Assembly: GCA_021792185.1 (NCBI GenBank)
Contig: JAJYVD010000012.1
Location: forward strand, 1 to 57,175
Reading direction: 5' to 3'
From: Nitrospirota bacterium
GTDB taxonomy: Bacteria > Nitrospirota > Thermodesulfovibrionia > Thermodesulfovibrionales > Dissulfurispiraceae
DNA length: 57,175 bases
Shown here in pieces: positions 52,092 through 57,175 of the stretch. Each line of letters begins with the position of its first letter. Position 1 is the stretch's first letter. The notes beneath the pieces were generated by a model, which saw only the letters and a list, made by a program, of their open reading frames with translations, ran no database searches and had not been told where the DNA came from. Made by a program: the position numbers and the translations under genes.

Positions 52092-52099
52092 TGCCTGCT
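51973..52099. repeat. Inverted 7-bp tandem tracts spanning the queH/spoIID junction
   Basis: GGCGATA/GGCCATA/GGCAACA/GGCTATA units (51973-52000) face TGCCTAT/TGCCCAT units (52065-52099). The right arm encodes the QueH C-terminus (IAGNGQ) and the spoIID start; the left arm encodes the signal peptide end. Confidence 0.85.
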
Positions 52100-52638
52100 A
52101 TTTTCTCCTTATCTCTGCCGTATCTTTCCATTTCCGAATATATGCATCCGCAATATTTCTGCCTGTAAAGCCCCACTTCCTTAGATATCTTTCTGCCCTC
52201 GGTGAATCCGATCCTGAAATCCTCACCGTAGAATTCCACCGAATATTTCTCCTGCATTTCCCTGCCTATATCCATAATCATACCAAATTTTTGATACGGG
52301 CTCACCAACAAAGATGTGGTAAAGGCATCCGCTTTCATCTCCTTAGCCTTTTTGGCTGTCTCCTCCAACCTGACAGAATAACAGTATTCGCATCTGTTAT
52401 CTTCGCTGCCGACAACATTCCTCAGATATTCCTTCAAGCCGTAATAATCCGTATATTCCACATCGAGATTCCACAATCTTTGAAGCTCTTTCAGCGCATC
52501 CAGCCTGTTTTTATATTCCGTATACGGATGGATATTGGGATTAAACCACAGGCCCGTAACATCTATTCCATTCCGTTTGATATCCGTTAACGGATAAACG
52601 GCGCACGGGGCGCAGCATATATGCATGAGCAGGTTCAT
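52081..52638 (-). CDS. queH: Epoxyqueuosine reductase QueH
   Basis: A 185-residue QueH (formerly DUF208). It has the cysteine pairs MHICCAPC at the N-terminus, CEYCYSVRLEETAKKA in the middle, and KYCGCIYSE near the end, expected to hold an Fe-S cluster and catalytic cysteines. It is the oxygen-sensitive alternative to QueG, fitting an anaerobe. It works with QueA encoded nearby. The last residues are encoded by a repeat tract. Confidence 0.93.
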   Translation of the reverse strand: MNLLMHICCAPCAVYPLTDIKRNGIDVTGLWFNPNIHPYTEYKNRLDALKELQRLWNLDVEYTDYYGLKEYLRNVVGSEDNRCEYCYSVRLEETAKKAKEMKADAFTTSLLVSPYQKFGMIMDIGREMQEKYSVEFYGEDFRIGFTEGRKISKEVGLYRQKYCGCIYSEMERYGRDKEKIAGNGQ

Positions 52639-52640
52639 TT

Positions 52641-53663
52641 CTAAAACAACCCTTGCGGCAATTTTAAACCCAGATGCTCATATGCCAGCCTTGTAGCGAG
52701 CCTGCCGCGCGAAGTCCTCTCAAGCAGCCCCTCCTGCAGAAGGTAAGGCTCATATACATCCTCTATCGTCTCTTTGTCTTCCCTCAGCGCCGCCGCTATG
52801 GCATCAACCCCGGCAGGGCCTCCGCCGAATTTCTCGATTATGGTAAGGAGCAGTTTTCTGTCTATCTCATCCAGTCCCCTCTTGTCGACATCGAGGGATT
52901 TTAGCGCGCTCTTCGTGATGGCAATATCGATAACGCCGTCTCCTTTAACCTGCGCAAAGTCGCGGATGCGCTTTAAAAGCCTGTTCGCAATCCTCGGAGT
53001 GCCCCTTGAGCGCGACGCGATCTCCGATGCGGCGTCCGCCTTTATCTCCATCTCAAGCAGCTTTGCGGATCTCATGACAATCTGTTTGAGTTCTTCCGTA
53101 TTATAAAACTCAAGCCTGTTTATAACCCCGAAACGGTCTCTCAGCGGCGAAGTAAGCAGACCCGTTCTTGTGGTAGCTCCTATCAGGGTAAATCTCGGAA
53201 GGTTGATTTTCAATGTCCGCGCATTAGGCCCCTGCCCTATGATTATATCCAGCTTATAATCCTCCATAGCCGAATATAAAACCTCTTCGACTATTCTCGG
53301 CAGGCGGTGAATCTCATCTATAAAAAGAATATCCCTCTCGGAGAGATTCGTGAGGATGGCCGCGAGGTCGCCCTGCCGTTCGAGCACAGGGCCTGTAGTG
53401 GTCTTGATATTTACTCCGAGTTCGTTAGCTATGATAACGGCAAGTGTAGTTTTGCCGAGACCCGGAGGCCCGAAAAACAGGGTATGGTCAAGGGGCTCCT
53501 CCCGCATCTTTGTAGCGGAAATAAATACCTTGAGATTTTCCTTTATCTTCTCCTGACCGACGAACTCGTCGAGCGAACGGGGGCGAAGGTTTACCTCGTA
53601 AGGGATATCCTCCTGAATGGCTTCAGGAGAAAGGGGATGGAGTTCTTTGTCTTCTATACGCAT
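52641..53663 (-). CDS. ruvB: Holliday junction branch migration ATPase RuvB
   Basis: A 340-residue AAA+ motor with [18 protein letters not shown], Walker [13 protein letters not shown], Walker [10 protein letters not shown], sensor GATTRTGLL and the C-terminal winged helix ([17 protein letters not shown]). Length is normal. It is separated from ruvA by a restriction-modification pair, an unusual break in ruvCAB. The gap to the restriction gene is only six bases. Confidence 0.97.
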   Translation of the reverse strand: MRIEDKELHPLSPEAIQEDIPYEVNLRPRSLDEFVGQEKIKENLKVFISATKMREEPLDHTLFFGPPGLGKTTLAVIIANELGVNIKTTTGPVLERQGDLAAILTNLSERDILFIDEIHRLPRIVEEVLYSAMEDYKLDIIIGQGPNARTLKINLPRFTLIGATTRTGLLTSPLRDRFGVINRLEFYNTEELKQIVMRSAKLLEMEIKADAASEIASRSRGTPRIANRLLKRIRDFAQVKGDGVIDIAITKSALKSLDVDKRGLDEIDRKLLLTIIEKFGGGPAGVDAIAAALREDKETIEDVYEPYLLQEGLLERTSRGRLATRLAYEHLGLKLPQGLF

Positions 53664-53669
53664 AATTTG

Positions 53670-54398
53670 TTATTTTGCCGAATTAAATTTTACCAATTTA
53701 TTCCAGATTATCTTCCCGTTTTCACAGAATTCTTTTGAAAATTCGAGAGTGAAATTATTTATGAATTGGGAATATGCTTCTAAGAACTCTTCATTCCTCT
53801 TTTTTGCCTTATGTCCGAGCGGCTCTATAATTTCTAAGTATAAATTTGGATTGCCGGATATGAAATCCCAGAATTCTTGTCCACAAAGCTTTATATAATC
53901 ACCTTTATCTGTTCTTTTTAACTTGCCATAACAGCACCCATTAACTGCAACTATATTTTTTTGTGAAAGGTTTGCCCCTAAAATCCTTTTTGCCTTTCTA
54001 AAATTGTCACGCATTTTTCTGATTTGACTGCTATTCCCCCAATTTGGCCCTGACTTAATGGAAACAATATATCTGATACCATCTCGCTCAAACTCAAGAT
54101 CTATTCCTTCTGCAGAGGATTTCCTCCCATCCAAAACTTTTCCACAAATAAAAACAGCAAGACCCTCCAAAAACTCTCCAAATATTGTTTCCTCTTGAGA
54201 AGATAGATGAGCATCGAGAAGCCCTTTAACCAAATCATGAGCTGTTAAAATATTTTTTGCTTTAAACAGGTAAGGATTTTTGCGCTTTAAAATATGGTTT
54301 AATTTAAGCCTTTGAAGATTCAGCAGTCTCTTTGAATGGAATGTTCCAATATTCCTTTCTACATAATCTTTCACATCATTTAACTCTATTGGTCTCAT
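53670..54398 (-). CDS. Type II restriction endonuclease, PmeII-like
   Basis: From the ATG at 54398 the protein has 242 residues. FKAKNILTAHDLVKGLLDAH, SSQEETIFGEFLEGL and GIDLEFERDGIRYIVSIKSG (a PD-(D/E)xK-like core with IDLEF and SIK) resemble what I recall of PmeII-family endonucleases. It is AT-rich relative to the ruv genes around it and overlaps the methyltransferase gene. It would cut DNA lacking the partner methylation; the recognition site is unknown. Confidence 0.78.
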   Translation of the reverse strand: MRPIELNDVKDYVERNIGTFHSKRLLNLQRLKLNHILKRKNPYLFKAKNILTAHDLVKGLLDAHLSSQEETIFGEFLEGLAVFICGKVLDGRKSSAEGIDLEFERDGIRYIVSIKSGPNWGNSSQIRKMRDNFRKAKRILGANLSQKNIVAVNGCCYGKLKRTDKGDYIKLCGQEFWDFISGNPNLYLEIIEPLGHKAKKRNEEFLEAYSQFINNFTLEFSKEFCENGKIIWNKLVKFNSAK

Positions 54399-55239
54399 AA
54401 ACTCCTTTTTCTTCGCACAATAAGCATTCAACCGGCTCTATTTGTTCTTTTACCCTATTATAGTATTCCGGCACAATTTCAATTCCAATAGAATTTCTAA
54501 GCATTTTTTTGGCAACTCTTACAGTAGTTCCAGAGCCCATAAACGGGTCTAATACCCAATCGCCTTCTTTTGTAAATAATTTAATAAACCATTCCGGCAA
54601 TGCCTCCGGAAATACAGCGCTGTGATTTTTATTGTTGCATTCTGTAGCTAAATGCAAGACATTAGTAGGATAAGCCAGACTTCTTTGCAGCCAGTTTGAT
54701 ATATTTTTGCCGAAACCGCTGCGTGTCTTTGAATTGTCTCTAATCATATCCGTTTCACTTAATCTCTTTAATCTTCCATTAGCCCATTCACCAACAGGAA
54801 CCATTACCTCTTCCTGATGCATATTAAATCTTCTTGTTTTGTTGAATTGTAAAAGCCTCTCCCATGCGTCTCTAAAACGATTTGGCCATTTGCCCGGATA
54901 ACAGTTTCTTTTGTGCCAGATAAATTCCTCAGTCCAGAGCCAGCCCTGCTTTCTCAGCGCTAAAATCAACTCCAGCACATAAGTATGCCTTTCACCGTTT
55001 TCAGCTTTTTCTTTTATATTCAGCATGAAAGTTCCATCGGGTTTTAAAACCCTCAAAAGCTCTTTGCCGATAGGCAGGAACCAATCAACATATTCCTCAG
55101 GTTTAATGCCGCCGTAAGTATGAGTTCTGCGGTCAGCATACGGCGGAGATGTAAAAATCAAATCAATAGAATTCTCTTCAAGTGTCTTTAAAACATCTCT
55201 ACAATCCCCCAAAGTAATTTCATTCTGAATTTGCATCAT
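54376..55239 (-). CDS. DNA methyltransferase, N4-cytosine/N6-adenine type
   Basis: A 287-residue beta-class enzyme with the catalytic motif TSPPY (LIFTSPPYADRRTH) near the N-terminus and the SAM-binding motif DPFMGSGTTVRVAKK near the C-terminus. SPPY favours N4-cytosine methylation, though this is not certain. It is upstream of and overlaps the endonuclease, so it is made first. It starts 57 bases after the ruvA stop, with AT-rich composition unlike ruvA. Confidence 0.88.
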   Translation of the reverse strand: MMQIQNEITLGDCRDVLKTLEENSIDLIFTSPPYADRRTHTYGGIKPEEYVDWFLPIGKELLRVLKPDGTFMLNIKEKAENGERHTYVLELILALRKQGWLWTEEFIWHKRNCYPGKWPNRFRDAWERLLQFNKTRRFNMHQEEVMVPVGEWANGRLKRLSETDMIRDNSKTRSGFGKNISNWLQRSLAYPTNVLHLATECNNKNHSAVFPEALPEWFIKLFTKEGDWVLDPFMGSGTTVRVAKKMLRNSIGIEIVPEYYNRVKEQIEPVECLLCEEKGVYETNRVK

Positions 55240-55296
55240 AAAAAATTACAATAACTCCGATATAATATCTTTATAATTATTCATAATTATTCTCAT

Positions 55297-55866
55297 CTAT
55301 TCCTTCGTCAGATATTTTAACGCCTCTTTCAGAAGACTTTCAATATCCTTACATCCGCCTTCATAAGCCTTATCGAGGGCTTCCTGAGCCGTATTCTTTT
55401 TATAGCCGAGATTCACGAGTGCGGAAAGGGTATCGTCATAGACCGTGTCCTTTTTCTCCTTCAGGGACGGAAGTTTTCCCCTGAGTTCGAGGATCAATCT
55501 GTGAGCCGTTTTTTTGCCGAGACCCGGCACTTTGCAGAGAATGTCCACATCTTCGGAATGTATCGCGTTGTAAAAATTATCAGGCGGAATGGTTGAGAGT
55601 ATATTTAATGCTACCTTCGGTCCTATTCCCGATATGCCGAGCAGCGTCGTGAAAATCCTTTTGTCATCATCGGTCTGAAAGCCGTAAAGCTGTATCGCGT
55701 CTTCTCTGACATGGGTATAAACAAAAAGGAAAACATCCTTATGCTCGTCGGGCAGATCGGGAAGCAGGGCAACCGGGACATTGACATGGTATCCCACTCC
55801 GCCTACTTCGACGATAAGGTAATCCGGTCTCTTTGAAATAAGCCTGCCTCTGAGCGACGCAATCAT
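55297..55866 (-). CDS. ruvA: Holliday junction-binding protein RuvA
   Basis: A 189-residue protein with the N-terminal OB fold (MIASLRGRLISKRPDYLIVEVGGVGYHV), two HhH motifs (LLGISGIGPKVALNIL, LCKVPGLGKKTAHRLI) and the C-terminal RuvB-binding domain (ALVNLGYKKNTAQEAL). Length is slightly short but complete. It lies between ruvC and the inserted restriction-modification pair. Confidence 0.97.
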   Translation of the reverse strand: MIASLRGRLISKRPDYLIVEVGGVGYHVNVPVALLPDLPDEHKDVFLFVYTHVREDAIQLYGFQTDDDKRIFTTLLGISGIGPKVALNILSTIPPDNFYNAIHSEDVDILCKVPGLGKKTAHRLILELRGKLPSLKEKKDTVYDDTLSALVNLGYKKNTAQEALDKAYEGGCKDIESLLKEALKYLTKE

Positions 55867-55897
55867 GTTTTAGTATACCGCAAACAGCATAAAGCAA

Positions 55898-56407
55898 TCA
55901 GCATTTTAACTGCCTGTTGTTCGCATGGCACATAGCAATGGCAAGGGCATCCGCGCTGTCCGAAGACAACGAATGTTTTATCCGTAATATCTCCATGACC
56001 ATTTTTTGAACCTGATTTTTGTCCGCCCTGCCGTAGCCTACAACAGCCTTCTTTACTTCAAGGGCGCTGTATTCATAAATCGGAAGTCCGGTCAATGCAG
56101 CGGCAAGGAGGACTACTCCCCGCGTATGTCCGAGGCTCAAGGCCGCCTTTATCCCTTTTGCAAAGAAAATCTTCTCTATCGCTATTTCGTCGGGATTATA
56201 TTCGGAAATAACATCGACAAGCGATGCATAAAGCTCTCTGAGTCTTATATAGAGGGGCTTTCCGGCAGGCAAGGCTATTTTGCCGGATGCAAGGTATACC
56301 GGGTTGTTATTTCTCTGATTGTTGACTGCTGACCGCTGACTGCCGGCTGCATTTATGAGCCCGTAGCCGCAATTAATGCTTCCGGGGTCGATTCCGAGAA
56401 TTCTCAT
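55898..56407 (-). CDS. ruvC: Holliday junction resolvase RuvC with repeat-derived insertion
   Basis: From the ATG at 56407 (169 residues). Catalytic Asp7 in ILGIDPGS, Glu in EIAIEKIFF and the C-terminal acidic pair DSADALAIAMCH are present. Between CGYGLI and the next strand (YLASGKIAL) there is an extra segment AAGSQRSAVNNQRNN encoded by a 7-bp tandem tract. An upstream ATG at 56434 lies within the gmhA end and is less likely. Confidence 0.95.
   Translation of the reverse strand: MRILGIDPGSINCGYGLINAAGSQRSAVNNQRNNNPVYLASGKIALPAGKPLYIRLRELYASLVDVISEYNPDEIAIEKIFFAKGIKAALSLGHTRGVVLLAAALTGLPIYEYSALEVKKAVVGYGRADKNQVQKMVMEILRIKHSLSSDSADALAIAMCHANNRQLKC
56322..56350. repeat. 7-bp tandem repeat (TGACTGC) inside ruvC
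   Basis: Units TTGACTGC, TGACCGC, TGACTGC, CGGCTGC run in a 7-base period, in frame, encoding AGSQRSAVN. The unit is close to that inside lolD (GCTGACT). Confidence 0.75.
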
Positions 56408-56411
56408 CCCC

Positions 56412-56996
56412 TCATCTTTTCCTCGGGGCCTCAAAAAGTATCTCTTCTATCATCTGGCACAATACATGACCGAGCGTTATATGCGTTTCCTGGATCCTCG
56501 GGGTGTCGTCCGTTGGCACAACGAAGGCGTAATCGCTCTTGGATGCGAATTTATCGCCCTTAGTTCCGGTGAGGGCAATAGTCTTCAATCCTTTTTTCTT
56601 TGCCGCATCGACCGCCTTGAGGATATTTTTAGAGCCGCCGCTTGTGCTTATAGCCACGGCTATATCTCCCTGCTCCCCCAGAGTCTTGACCTGCCTTGCG
56701 AAAACCTCGGAATAGTCGTAATCGTTGGCTATGGATGTCATCACCGCCATATCGGTATTCAACGCGATCGCCGGAAGTCCGGGCCTGTCTTTTTTGAAAC
56801 GGTTTACGAATTCCGCCGCGATGTGAGATGCGTCGCAGGCGCTGCCGCCGTTGCCGAAAATTATCAGTTTTTTGCCGTCATTAAAGGCGTCGGCTATCAT
56901 CTTTGATACATCCGCGATGAGGGACGCATTCTCCTTAACGAACTTGGATTTTACGTTTATGCTGTCTTCAAACGCCTTGAGTATCTTTTTTTCCAT
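56412..56996 (-). CDS. gmhA: Phosphoheptose isomerase, SIS domain
   Basis: A 194-residue SIS-domain protein with LIIFGNGGSACDASHIAAEFVNRF, AISTSGGSKNILKAV and IQETHITLGHVLCQMIEEILF. It converts sedoheptulose 7-phosphate to heptose 7-phosphate for LPS core or S-layer glycan. DnaA-regulator DiaA is a close alternative, but ETHIxxGH with the RFKKDRPGLPA loop fits GmhA. It is first in the long minus-strand operon. Confidence 0.9.
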   Translation of the reverse strand: MEKKILKAFEDSINVKSKFVKENASLIADVSKMIADAFNDGKKLIIFGNGGSACDASHIAAEFVNRFKKDRPGLPAIALNTDMAVMTSIANDYDYSEVFARQVKTLGEQGDIAVAISTSGGSKNILKAVDAAKKKGLKTIALTGTKGDKFASKSDYAFVVPTDDTPRIQETHITLGHVLCQMIEEILFEAPRKR

Positions 56997-57062
56997 GCGG
57001 GTAGTCTACTAAAGATAAAAGTTCATAGTCAAGGAAACAGAGGCTCTGTGTCAAGCCAATTT

Positions 57063-57097
57063 AGAAATGTCCTATTTTTACCAAAATAGAAATGTCC
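57063..57097. repeat. Insertion-sequence end with repeated AGAAATGTCC motif
   Basis: AGAAATGTCC occurs at 57063-57072 and 57088-57097, spaced 25 bases. Such repeated terminal motifs next to a transposase stop are typical of transposase-binding sites at element ends. Confidence 0.55.
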
Positions 57098-57101
57098 GGT
57101 T

Positions 57102-57175
57102 TTATGCTGCTGCCTCCAATGGAGGATTATTTATCATTGTCGCCGTTTTTCTATATGTCTTTCTCCATGGATGAT
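57102..57175 (-). CDS. C-terminal fragment of an integrase-core transposase
   Basis: The frame runs off the window edge and ends in TAA: HPWRKTYRKTATMINN, then PPLEAAA. A terminal HPWR segment is one I associate with IS481/IS21-like integrase-core transposases, but 23 residues cannot settle the family. The catalytic domain lies outside. It is the right edge of the segment. Confidence 0.5.
   Translation of the reverse strand, partial: HPWRKTYRKTATMINNPPLEAAA

Overview
The window reads as a bacterial chromosome segment from a Gram-negative, anaerobe-leaning lineage. A Lol-type lipoprotein exporter, GmhA, an SPOR protein and MtgA indicate an outer membrane and murein. A corrinoid/Fe-S protein of the DUF3786 type, a TauE/SafE exporter, a SpoIID-like protein and several phosphonate-type binding proteins paired with sensors remind me of Nitrospirota or Desulfobacterota. 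This is inference from gene content; no 16S or tRNA gene is present to settle it. Both ends are cut inside transposase genes (IS4-like on the left, an integrase-core type on the right), so the piece probably ends where an assembly broke at repeated insertion sequences.

Layout: 0.2-3.5 kb, a minus-strand GntR regulator, TauE exporter, unknown membrane partner and universal stress protein. 3.9-9.2 kb, ilvA, a PstS-like binding protein coupled to a frameshifted hybrid histidine kinase, and a copper chaperone. 9.4-15.5 kb, the classical thrS-infC-rpmI-rplT-pheS-pheT translation cluster. 15.6-16.5 kb, a MntA/HepT toxin-antitoxin pair. 16.5-20.2 kb, lysS-lolC-small protein-lolD. 20.5-25.9 kb, MgtC-like, SprT-like, tpiA-secG, an oligopeptide-type lipoprotein and a ZIP transporter with an internal cyclic-nucleotide-binding domain. 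26.0-28.9 kb, an ABC-2 exporter and an AT-rich HEPN-like gene. 29.0-30.7 kb, HicAB, DUF3786 and a tiny lipoprotein with its own promoter and terminator. 30.8-38.4 kb, rimP-nusA-recG, a second MNT/HEPN pair, prepilin peptidase and typA. 38.5-45.2 kb, a gene relic, a NarX/NarL-like pair with a PhnD-like sensor, mtgA and a second PhnD-like protein with a HAMP/zinc membrane protein. 45.3-57.0 kb, a long minus-strand operon gmhA-ruvC-ruvA-[MTase-REase]-ruvB-queH-spoIID-queA-SPOR-phoH-HD-ybeY-dgkA/PAP2.

The most unusual content is between, and sometimes inside, the genes. Five copies of a ~130-bp element share a core but carry locus-specific terminal stems that still base-pair, and their internal hairpins show compensatory changes. 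Two copies of a second, ~200-bp element behave the same way. Twelve tracts of 6-, 7- or 8-bp degenerate tandem units, often as inverted pairs, lie at gene borders and inside conserved genes, where they encode extra peptides or even a signal peptide. A third short palindrome (GGGGACAGTCCC arms) occurs twice, once in frame inside lolD. Several genes (infC, thrS, phoH) appear to start at AUA, AUU and ACG. I propose the covarying element families as the candidate undescribed system. All alignments and pairings were done by eye.
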